From: Oscillatoria salina IIICB1
GTDB lineage: Bacteria; Cyanobacteriota; Cyanobacteriia; Cyanobacteriales; SIO1D9
NCBI RefSeq assembly: GCF_020144665.1
Contig: NZ_JAAHBQ010000007.1
Span: forward strand, 1-64,000
Length of the DNA stretch: 64,000 bases
Direction: 5' to 3'
In this document: piece after piece, positions 27,331 to 35,226 of the stretch
Layout of the letters: each line of letters starts with the position of its first letter
How positions within the stretch are numbered: position 1 is the stretch's first letter
The notes under the pieces: generated by a model
Seen by the model: the letters and a program-made list of their open reading frames with translations, nothing else
What the model was told of the DNA's origin: nothing
Database searches by the model: none
Translations under genes and position numbers: made by a program

Positions 27331-27522
27331 ACTAACTTTCATCAGCAGAAATCACAGCAAGCAGAAATGGCATTGTGAGATGAACGAACAACCTACCAGT
27401 TTTGATTTCAACCCGCTTGTCACCCCGTAAGCAGATATACTCAAAATGCTGGTGAATAGTTTGTCAATGGGAAACCACACAACCCAGAAGAACCTTTTCA
27501 CAATAATTTTAATTTTTCTTGA

Positions 27523-29571
27523 TTAGCAATTTTCCTCTTGAATACTAGAATCAATAAACTCTTGTTCCAGGGTACTTAAGCATTTTAAATTCTTATACGC
27601 CTCAAGTACAGAGCCTTTAAGTAAAAGACTTTTATCTTTCCCCTTTTCCTGCCATTCTTCAGATCTATCGATCAACCTTAATCTTTGTAACAAATTTTCC
27701 CTATCCTGGTTCATCCAATCTCGCAAATCGCTCCAATGACGGATTAATGATTCGCGAGCAATTTCAAAGCGATCGTCACTCTCTAGCTTACCTGAACTTT
27801 TACACACTAAATTTTCAGAGACTAACCGATCGAGGACTTCCTCAATATTAGAAATCGAAATTTCTGGCGTGGCTAATTGGTAAAGTTCCTGACGTTTTAC
27901 TTGAGGATTCATTGGTTTGAATCCTTGCGTCGAGCGGACTAATCTTAGTAAAATCAGCCGACAAGTTTTTTGCTCGATGTCAGATAAACTCTCATAAAAC
28001 TTTTTAGCACTATTGGATAATGCTAAACGTCCTCCACCAATTCCGAGTTGTTTATAGCTATCCCAAGTAACGCGATCGCGTTCTCGACTCTCCCATAGTT
28101 TTAACAGAGTAAATTGTAATAATGGTAGGGCATCTAGTTCGCCGGAAAAATCTTTAACCAGTGTATCTACTAATCCTCTATCAAACTTTAAGCCGATGGA
28201 TTCAGCAGGTTTTTCAATCACTTCTTTTAATTCACTATCTTTAAGAAAATCTACTTTGACTTGAGATTTACTCAACAACTCTTGAAATTTTTCATTTCTG
28301 ATTTGGTCAATTTTCCAAATAAAATCAGAGCAGATAGTAAAAATGAGAAAATGTTGAGTATTTGAGGCTTCAATAAACTTCACTAAATTCTCAACAAAGG
28401 CTTGTCTTTCTTCTCGGTCAAAACATAAAGTGAATAATTCCTCGAATCGATCGATTACCAGGACAACGGGTCGATCGGAATGAGCATTACTGATTGATTG
28501 ACAAAAATGCTGAGGATTAGTTTTAAATTCTGCTACCTGTTGCTGTATCCAACCTTCATTAGCATCGGGTTTAATGATTTGTGCTAGATGCTCTAATGGT
28601 TTATTTCCAGGTGTTATAGTTGGATAATAATACCAATTGTCACTTCCTTCTATTGCTCCAGTTTTTAATTTTGGTAAAATTCCAGCAAATACTAATGATG
28701 ACTTACCAATTTTTGCGGAACCAGTAATCGCTAAAAGAGAGCTTTCTTTAAGGCGAGTAATTGATTCATTAATTAAGGTTTCACGACCATAAAAATGCTG
28801 ATTATCGTTTTCTGTAAATGGTTTTAACCCAACATAAGGATAATCTTGTTCTGTCAATTCTGGAGCCAGAGACGGATCGTACTCCGCTAGAGTTATATCA
28901 AGTTCATCATAACCCATCCGATAAAGTCGAGTAATCCAGTAATTTAATAAACTTTGCGCAGCAAAGCGTTCATTTTCTTCATACAAATATAATCCGGCTG
29001 TTTCTATTTGGTGGACAAAATTTTCTATTTTTGATTGCAGTTCCTGGCTATTTTTTTCATCTTGGTAACTTCGGTATTCTTTAAGTAAGTCATTGTGATG
29101 CTTTTTGATTTGCTTGAAAGAGGAGAAAGATGGTTTACATTTTTCTAAAGCTTTCTTAAAAAAATAAGATAGTTTGTTTGAAATGGGGTATGGGCAATTT
29201 TTTTGCAGTTTCAAAATCAAAAGGAAATCTTTTTCAGTTCCCTGTTGAGTCATCCACATTAAATTCTGTTCAAATTGTTTCTCATTATCAGGAGCAATCA
29301 GATGAGAAATTCGATCATTTCTTTCATTAATTATCAGTGGATTGGGCAAATCTGATTCTCTTAACAATTTCTTTAATTCAGGGTTAATTTTTTCTTGGTT
29401 ATTTAATTCTACTTGAGTGTTAATATAATCCTTTCGGATTTCTTCATGTCTCCTGTTATTTTCCTCTAATTGCTCCGGACTTAAATCACTCTGAAAATCG
29501 TTTTCTAATTTTAATTTTTCTATAGTCTTCTCGTTTTCTAATGTTTTTTCTACAATTCTTCCATTGTCCAT
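27523..29571 (-). CDS. STAND-type ATPase without C-terminal sensor repeats
   Basis: From ATG 29571 (682 residues) the start is fixed by AGGAG about 9 nt upstream; the ATG at 29598 lies inside the previous gene. About 1-240 is helical and unlike any enzyme I know. The linker YVGLKPFTENDNQHFYGRE leads to a novel-STAND ATPase: Walker A GSAKIGKSS (Lys290), Walker B VVLVIDRFEELF and a winged-helix part ending ARESLIRHWSDLRDWMNQDR. Related proteins then continue into WD40 or TPR sensors, but here the chain stops at EFIDSSIQEENC. It is the last gene of a five-gene operon. STAND ATPases work as signal-activated assembling switches (family knowledge); a sensing role for the partner genes is inference. 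Confidence 0.85.
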   Translation of the reverse strand: MDNGRIVEKTLENEKTIEKLKLENDFQSDLSPEQLEENNRRHEEIRKDYINTQVELNNQEKINPELKKLLRESDLPNPLIINERNDRISHLIAPDNEKQFEQNLMWMTQQGTEKDFLLILKLQKNCPYPISNKLSYFFKKALEKCKPSFSSFKQIKKHHNDLLKEYRSYQDEKNSQELQSKIENFVHQIETAGLYLYEENERFAAQSLLNYWITRLYRMGYDELDITLAEYDPSLAPELTEQDYPYVGLKPFTENDNQHFYGRETLINESITRLKESSLLAITGSAKIGKSSLVFAGILPKLKTGAIEGSDNWYYYPTITPGNKPLEHLAQIIKPDANEGWIQQQVAEFKTNPQHFCQSISNAHSDRPVVLVIDRFEELFTLCFDREERQAFVENLVKFIEASNTQHFLIFTICSDFIWKIDQIRNEKFQELLSKSQVKVDFLKDSELKEVIEKPAESIGLKFDRGLVDTLVKDFSGELDALPLLQFTLLKLWESRERDRVTWDSYKQLGIGGGRLALSNSAKKFYESLSDIEQKTCRLILLRLVRSTQGFKPMNPQVKRQELYQLATPEISISNIEEVLDRLVSENLVCKSSGKLESDDRFEIARESLIRHWSDLRDWMNQDRENLLQRLRLIDRSEEWQEKGKDKSLLLKGSVLEAYKNLKCLSTLEQEFIDSSIQEENC

Positions 29572-29582
29572 AATAAAATCTC

Positions 29583-29999
29583 CTATTTTAAGTAACAATT
29601 TTGCTTTAAAATAGCCGTTACTTTTTGAACAAATTCATAAGGTAAATAATCTAGCTTTTTGAATAAAAAGAACTGATTATCTTCATTGTCTGGAATATTA
29701 ACATCCGACAAATGCGTAAATAAAATGACAGGAGTATCTTTGCTTTTTAGATATTTGTTATAGAAATAAATTCCTGTTTTTAAGCCACATTCAGCTTCCT
29801 GTTGTGCAGATTCATCGAAATTATTTCCGATCGGCATCATAATATCCAATACAATTAAGTTTATTTCCTGTTTGCGTTCTTCCCAGAAATTCAAAGCATC
29901 ATCTAAATTATCCTTAAATTCTACTTGATAACCAGATAATTCTAGTTCTTCAATGTAAGGTTTCACTCTTCGATATTCATCATCAATGAATAAAATCAT
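29583..29999 (-). CDS. Receiver-domain-only response regulator (copy B)
   Basis: This 138-residue protein consists of one receiver domain and no output domain. The acidic pocket is ILFIDDE, the phospho-acceptor is Asp52 in LIVLDIMMP, with Thr in VILFTHLSD and Lys in LFKKLD. An insert of about 20 residues (NNFDESAQQEAECGLKTGIY) sits after the Asp. It is nearly a duplicate of the next gene upstream. AAGGAG lies before its ATG. Its 3' end overlaps only an upstream alternative start of the STAND gene. It may receive phosphate from the triple-GAF kinase and pass the signal by protein contact. Confidence 0.88.
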   Translation of the reverse strand: MILFIDDEYRRVKPYIEELELSGYQVEFKDNLDDALNFWEERKQEINLIVLDIMMPIGNNFDESAQQEAECGLKTGIYFYNKYLKSKDTPVILFTHLSDVNIPDNEDNQFFLFKKLDYLPYEFVQKVTAILKQNCYLK

Positions 30000-30067
30000 T
30001 GTTTTGTTAATCTCCTTTGAATATTTTTCTATGGGTTGCGCTAAATAAGTTGGCTTTAAAATAGCCT

Positions 30068-30448
30068 TTATTTTTCGACAAATTCACAAGGTAAATAATC
30101 AATTTTTTTGAGTAAATGAACTTGATTATTTTCATTGTCTAGAATATTAGCATCAGCCCAATGCGTAAATAAGATGACAGGAATATCTTGGCTTTTCAGA
30201 TATTTTCTATAGAAATAAATCCCTGTTTTTAAACCATATTCACTTTCTTGGGTTACAACTTCATCACAATTATCTTTGATTGGCATCATAACATCCAATA
30301 CAATTAAGTTTATTTCCTGCTTGCGTTCTTCCCAGAAATTCAAAGCATCATCTACATTATCCTTAAATTTTACTTGATAACCGGATAATTCTAGTTCTTC
30401 AATATAATGTTTCACTTTTCGAGGTTCATCATCAATGAATAAAATCAT
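30068..30448 (-). CDS. Receiver-domain-only response regulator (copy A), shortened
   Basis: The paralogue of the downstream receiver: 126 residues with ILFIDDE, Asp52 in LIVLDVMMP, Thr in VILFTHWAD and Lys in LLKKID. The two are almost identical from DDALNFWEERKQEINLIVLD onward, also at DNA level, showing recent tandem duplication. After CEFVEK a single missing base relative to copy B turns the next codons into TAA, removing the last helix (copy B continues VTAILKQ). The start overlaps the kinase stop as TAATG, implying translational coupling. The fold may tolerate loss of the last helix, or this copy may be decaying. Confidence 0.85.
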   Translation of the reverse strand: MILFIDDEPRKVKHYIEELELSGYQVKFKDNVDDALNFWEERKQEINLIVLDVMMPIKDNCDEVVTQESEYGLKTGIYFYRKYLKSQDIPVILFTHWADANILDNENNQVHLLKKIDYLPCEFVEK

Positions 30449-32676
30449 TATTGATCTCCTTTAGATAAAATCACATGAAACTCTGTTGGTTGTGATGTAT
30501 TGTTTAAAATTAAATCTCCTCCTAACTTTTGCATAATCTCTCTAGAAATTGCTAACCCTAAACCGCTTCCCATTGCTATCTTTATCGCATCAGGAGTACG
30601 GAATCCTACTCTAAATATATCATCTTTATGTTTGGAGTTTATCCCCATCCCCCAATCTCGGAATATTATCGTAACATTCCCTTCTCGAACGTTGTGCTTC
30701 ACATCTAGTTCAATTCTTTTAATGCTTGCTTTTTTAGAATATTTTAATGCATTCATAAATAAATTAAAAAATACTTGATTGAGCATAATTTTGTCCGTAT
30801 CAATTTCGCCAATAGTTCTCATCGTTCTTGAATTATAACGAATATTGTCAAAGTTAAATCCATAGTCGTTACAAATCATTGGTTTTAGCTCGTTGATTAT
30901 TTTTAGCAATACATCTTTAAATATATCTGTTTTTTCTTTAAGCGGGTTTAAAAAACTGCCTTTACCTAAAAAATATTCAATTTGCTTTGCTTGATAGCGC
31001 AGAAGATAGCCATCTACCATCATATCTTCACATTTTACAATGATTTGCTCTGAATTTAGCTCATTCCAACGTCTTTGTAAAATACTGATATGGGAGAGAA
31101 GTCCATCTATGGGAGACTTGAGTTCATGAATAATTCTCTGAATAAAGCCAGATTTTTGTAATTCTAAGATATCTACTAAATAATCAACGAAGCCCTTAAG
31201 AATTTGGATATCTTCTTCATAAATGTATTTTCGGTATTCTATCGGATAGCCTACTTCCAAGGTGCCAATCACCTGATCCGTAGATGGTTCAATTAGTGGC
31301 AGAAAAACCCTAATTAAATTTGCATGGTTATATTTCTTCCAAATTTTTTTATCAAATCGTGGATCGTCGGCTTCAGTAACTTCAATTTGTCTATTTCTCA
31401 CGATTTCTGCTTGAATGTCATTGCTATCAAGTTTATGACGTGCTAATTTTTTAAATGTTTCGATATCAGAGATTCCTTCAAGATGTTTAGATTCAATCCA
31501 GGTTCTTTCTAAATTGATCAGAGAAATATTAATCCATGAAAATTTTGTAATATTTTTGATGCCATCTAAAACAATATTGATCGTTTGATCATAATTTTGG
31601 GTTTTAGCAATTTTTTTCTCAACCTGTCGTAATAGTTTTAATTTTGTATCAAACTCTATTCTATCTAGCATAATAGCGGCAAAGCGAGCCAAGAGTTGAA
31701 GATGATCTTGATCTTTCTGAGAAAAATGAGCGACTTTGATACTCTCAATATTTAAGATACCAATCAATTTTGTACCTGATGCGATTTCTGTCCCTTTTCT
31801 AATCGGAATAGAATCAACTTTTATGGGAATTGCTATTTCAGATTTTGTATCTGACCAACCTTCTTCATAATTATCTTTCCATTCTGAAGCGCTAACGTTA
31901 GACACATTAATAGTTTTTTCTTGTTCTAATGCTAATCCAATTATTCCATTTTTCCAATCAAATTTTTTCTTATATTTCAACCCAGGACTATGCTTGATGA
32001 TTTCAACTTTTCCTTGGGGATATTCTAATTTTCCGACTAACCAATGTTCGGCATCAACTAATTCAGCTTCATCCGCACTATCATATAATAATTGCCACAT
32101 TTCTTCTTCATCTGTAACCTGAGTCATTTTATGAATAATTTTTGTAAGATTTCTAAGTAAAGTTTGTTCGTTTTTCTGGCAAGCCATGATGATTAAATTA
32201 CTAATGTAACTAATTAATAACTTTTCCGACTCATCAAAATAACGCTCGTGTTTGCAAACAATATCAATAATTCCAAAAATATCATTTGGGTCATTGGGAT
32301 ATTGGATTGCACAACTTATTAAAGAAACCCATTTTCTTTTTTGAATTTCCTTTTGAGCAAAAAGCCGATAGCGAGAACAATATTTTTTAATATTAGAAAT
32401 ACAAGCGATTTTATCTTTTTTTAGCAAAGACTGAACCCCCGGATGTTTTAAACTCAGTTCAAGAGCTTGATAATCAGCATCTACTTGGGATGAACTCGCT
32501 ATAACTGTGAGTCTTTGTTCTTTAGAATTGCGCTTCCAAATTACACAAGCATCTGCTTCTAGATACTCACACAGTAATTGAGGAATTGATTGGATAAAAT
32601 CATCAGATTCTTGAGCAACCAGTAATTCTGATAACTGGTTTAAAAAACTTAATTGTTTTTCATTGTTGTTGCTCAT
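30448..32676 (-). CDS. GAF-domain sensor histidine kinase
   Basis: This is a 742-residue soluble histidine kinase with about three GAF domains (roughly 10-170, 180-345 and 350-500), the second with LIGILNIESIKVAHFSQKDQ. The phospho-acceptor is His517 in FIQRIIHELKSPIDGLLSH. The HATPase domain has the N box VFFNLFMNALKYSKK, the D box FRDWGMGI and GSGLGLAISREIMQKLGG. No membrane segment is present, so the signal is internal or a small ligand. Its stop overlaps the start of the first receiver gene (TAATG), so the receivers are the likely partners. The bases are AT-rich and I saw no HIP1 site. Confidence 0.88.
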   Translation of the reverse strand: MSNNNEKQLSFLNQLSELLVAQESDDFIQSIPQLLCEYLEADACVIWKRNSKEQRLTVIASSSQVDADYQALELSLKHPGVQSLLKKDKIACISNIKKYCSRYRLFAQKEIQKRKWVSLISCAIQYPNDPNDIFGIIDIVCKHERYFDESEKLLISYISNLIIMACQKNEQTLLRNLTKIIHKMTQVTDEEEMWQLLYDSADEAELVDAEHWLVGKLEYPQGKVEIIKHSPGLKYKKKFDWKNGIIGLALEQEKTINVSNVSASEWKDNYEEGWSDTKSEIAIPIKVDSIPIRKGTEIASGTKLIGILNIESIKVAHFSQKDQDHLQLLARFAAIMLDRIEFDTKLKLLRQVEKKIAKTQNYDQTINIVLDGIKNITKFSWINISLINLERTWIESKHLEGISDIETFKKLARHKLDSNDIQAEIVRNRQIEVTEADDPRFDKKIWKKYNHANLIRVFLPLIEPSTDQVIGTLEVGYPIEYRKYIYEEDIQILKGFVDYLVDILELQKSGFIQRIIHELKSPIDGLLSHISILQRRWNELNSEQIIVKCEDMMVDGYLLRYQAKQIEYFLGKGSFLNPLKEKTDIFKDVLLKIINELKPMICNDYGFNFDNIRYNSRTMRTIGEIDTDKIMLNQVFFNLFMNALKYSKKASIKRIELDVKHNVREGNVTIIFRDWGMGINSKHKDDIFRVGFRTPDAIKIAMGSGLGLAISREIMQKLGGDLILNNTSQPTEFHVILSKGDQ

Positions 32677-32698
32677 TAGTTTTAATCAAACTCCTCTG

Positions 32699-34618
32699 TT
32701 ATTGAAGTTGAATAATTAATTTCTTTAAATCTCGATGAAGTGGTTTTAATTTTAATTCACAAAATTCTAGTAAACAATGATCTACAGAATCAAAATATCT
32801 ATGACATGAGTCACAATAACTCTTCAGCGATTCCTTGATATTATCTAGATTGCTTTCGGGTTGAGAAAATAATATATCTTGAAATCTTTTCTTTGTATTG
32901 ATAGGTAAATTCATTTTTTCGGTTAAATTATTTTTTTGAAAATGTTCATTGGCAGGTTTTACACGCCCACAATAATCTTGCAAATCACCCCACTCTGATT
33001 TAAGATCGTCTAAGTTGAAATCATATGAATAGCAAAACTTATTACGAAAAAGAGTAATTTCACTATCTATATGTTGCCAGTAGTCATGAGTTTTAATTAA
33101 TCCATTAAGATGTTGCTGTAAATGGTTGATTTCATCAATTGCGATTCTTAATTCTTGGCTTTTATCGCCTTCATAAGTTACATATATATCTTTAATGATT
33201 TGGCTCATTTCTGGCAACTCTAGTTGAGATACCGTTGATTTCAAAATTGCATGAATATGTGTAGGCGTTTGTTCTAAGACTTCTTTTATCCGTGAGATTG
33301 ACCGAGATAATTTTCCTGACCGTTCTGATTTACAAGCGACCAATATATTTTCTCTTGCTTCAGTCAATTTTCTTAACCAAAATAGATCCCCTTTTAAGGA
33401 ATTACATTCAGTTTCTAGTTTATCTATTATCCCAATCATTTCCCCAAGATCGGGATTATTCAAAATAGTTTCAATGGCTTCTTCTCCTATTGTGTAAAAA
33501 TTTTGAGGGTTGATCTTCTTATAATGAAAATCTAAATGATGTAAAGAATCATGGATTCTCTTATAAGTCATTGTCTTGTTAAGTTGTTCAGAAATTTTAG
33601 TCAACTTATTTTGAGAAACCTTAAGTATTTCAGAGACTTGAGAATTGGATGAAAGCTGTAATACAATAGCTAGAATTTCATCCGTTTTGCCATCTATGTT
33701 TTGAATGGTTTTTTCTAAGTTCTGTAACAATTGTGTGATAGTCGTTTCCACCACTCCCAGTTGCCGACACACTTCAGCAAAACCAGAATGAATCTGTTGA
33801 GAAATTTGGGTAAAAGCGTCTTGCTGTTGTTCTACTGTACCCTTTAACTGGTTTTCTAGTTCTTGGATACAGTTGAAAACAGATTGAAAACCCTCCTGCT
33901 GATTCTTTTGGAGTTGTGCTAATTCTGCTTTCGTACCCGTGAGTAACGTTATGGTTAATCCAGCAAAGGCTTGACCCTCTTCGGCAAAGTCTTCTTTAAG
34001 AGTTTCGCGTAGGGCTTTGGGGAAAGTATTATGCAGTAAATCACCTAGTGGTTTTGGGAAGGTGGAATCGTCTGGATCGGGCGATTTATTGGGTAAATAA
34101 ACTTCTGGCGGCAGTCGAAAGCCACCCCCTTTACAGGTTGCCATATTTAAGCGGATAAAAATATTCTCCCATTCTTGCGGAGTGAGGTTGCCGTCTTGGG
34201 TAAGCTTGTATTCTTCGGGAGTGAGGAATTGGTCGAGTTTGGCTTCTCTTAATTCGGGGTAGCGTTGCTTGGTGACTTCTTGTTGGAAAATTTTCACCCA
34301 GTTATCTTTGGCGTGGGCAGCAATTTCCTCTAAGTTGCGCTGGGTGTTACCTCGGTATTGTTTGGCTGCTAGAGTAATGACAGCGGCGATCGCTTTTCCC
34401 ACTGCTTTCGTTAAATGTTCATTCTCTAAAGAAACGCGATCGCAGTCTTGTTCTGCTGTTAACGCATCAATAGCGTTTGCTGTATTTCCCGCCGCTACAT
34501 TGCCTAAGGCAGTCGCTACAATTACTCCTACTCCAGTTAGTGTAGGAGCTAATGCCAAACCCCCCAACACGCAAACTGTACCAATTCCTAATTTAACGAG
34601 CGATCGCGTCTCAACCAT
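32699..34618 (-). CDS. Membrane-anchored coiled-coil protein, possible effector
   Basis: No named enzyme fold is visible in this 639-residue protein, first gene of the operon. A glycine- and alanine-rich hydrophobic region fills residues 8-42 (LGIGTVCVLGGLALAPTLTG, then VGVIVATALGNVAAG), enough for one or two membrane passes. Residues about 60-220 resemble the N-terminal helical module found ahead of ATPase or repeat domains in cyanobacterial STAND-type proteins (from memory). A long coiled coil follows (about 235-345: QLQKNQQEGFQSVFNCIQEL, QQQDAFTQISQQIHSGFAEV). The rest (350-639) is helical and charged. The HIP1 sites of the operon are mostly at the 5' end of this gene. A membrane-acting effector is a hypothesis. 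Confidence 0.75.
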   Translation of the reverse strand: MVETRSLVKLGIGTVCVLGGLALAPTLTGVGVIVATALGNVAAGNTANAIDALTAEQDCDRVSLENEHLTKAVGKAIAAVITLAAKQYRGNTQRNLEEIAAHAKDNWVKIFQQEVTKQRYPELREAKLDQFLTPEEYKLTQDGNLTPQEWENIFIRLNMATCKGGGFRLPPEVYLPNKSPDPDDSTFPKPLGDLLHNTFPKALRETLKEDFAEEGQAFAGLTITLLTGTKAELAQLQKNQQEGFQSVFNCIQELENQLKGTVEQQQDAFTQISQQIHSGFAEVCRQLGVVETTITQLLQNLEKTIQNIDGKTDEILAIVLQLSSNSQVSEILKVSQNKLTKISEQLNKTMTYKRIHDSLHHLDFHYKKINPQNFYTIGEEAIETILNNPDLGEMIGIIDKLETECNSLKGDLFWLRKLTEARENILVACKSERSGKLSRSISRIKEVLEQTPTHIHAILKSTVSQLELPEMSQIIKDIYVTYEGDKSQELRIAIDEINHLQQHLNGLIKTHDYWQHIDSEITLFRNKFCYSYDFNLDDLKSEWGDLQDYCGRVKPANEHFQKNNLTEKMNLPINTKKRFQDILFSQPESNLDNIKESLKSYCDSCHRYFDSVDHCLLEFCELKLKPLHRDLKKLIIQLQ

Positions 34619-34828
34619 CCGCTTTTAATCCTCGTACTGATTAATATCTAAGATATAGGGTCAATAAAACGAGAAACCCTAAAAATTACTATTCAGATAT
34701 ATAAATATACAACTCTTAAAAATTAGCTATTACTGTCCTAAGTCTCAATAAAAACCTAACTTTACTGTTCCACATCCTCTAAGTTTTAAGTAAGCAAGAT
34801 TTCAGGTAAACTCCACTTTCCCTACATA

Positions 34829-35068
34829 GGGCTTGCTGAAGAACCTCTGCAACGTAGTCTAGCCAAGAGTTACGAGCATCTTTTTTTGAAAAAAGTGCAA
34901 GGGTCGTTTTTGGTGTTCTAAGGCATTAGGGCGCGATCGCGTATCATCTATAGGGCAATATAGGGCGAGATCCGATCTTCAAAGAATAATAGTGCTTGCA
35001 CTTTTAGCTTCTCAAATAAAGCTCAAATACCTATGCTGTAAGGACTTTGGCATTTGTTCAGCAAGCCC
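34829..35068. mobile_element. MITE with 12-bp inverted ends and TACATA duplication
   Basis: GGGCTTGCTGAA at 34829-34840 and its exact complement at 35057-35068 bound 240 bp without a coding frame. The flanks are TACATA on both sides (34823-34828 and 35069-35074), a 6-bp target-site duplication. The interior has a second inverted pair (AAAAGTGCAAG and its complement) and one HIP1 site. A non-autonomous element moved by a DDE transposase elsewhere in the genome fits best. It lies about 210 bp upstream of the STAND operon. Confidence 0.85.
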
Positions 35069-35137
35069 TACATAAACTTGTAATATATTTTATTGTCTAT
35101 TATACGAGTATTTATCCTCACAATTGCCAGCACACAG

Positions 35138-35217
35138 TAATACCAGTTCCAAAACCTGATGGGATTATATTTTATCAGCCTTGGCTACTGTTGCATAACT
35201 TTTTGGAACTGGTATTA
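35138..35217. repeat. 80-bp element with 17-bp inverted repeats
   Basis: TAATACCAGTTCCAAAA at 35138-35154 and its exact complement at 35201-35217 flank a 46-bp centre. The right arm ends 10 bp before the stop codon of the AarF-family kinase gene. No target duplication is seen. It may be another short mobile palindrome or the 3' end structure of that mRNA, although no T tract follows. Confidence 0.7.
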
Positions 35218-35226
35218 TTTTATGTC

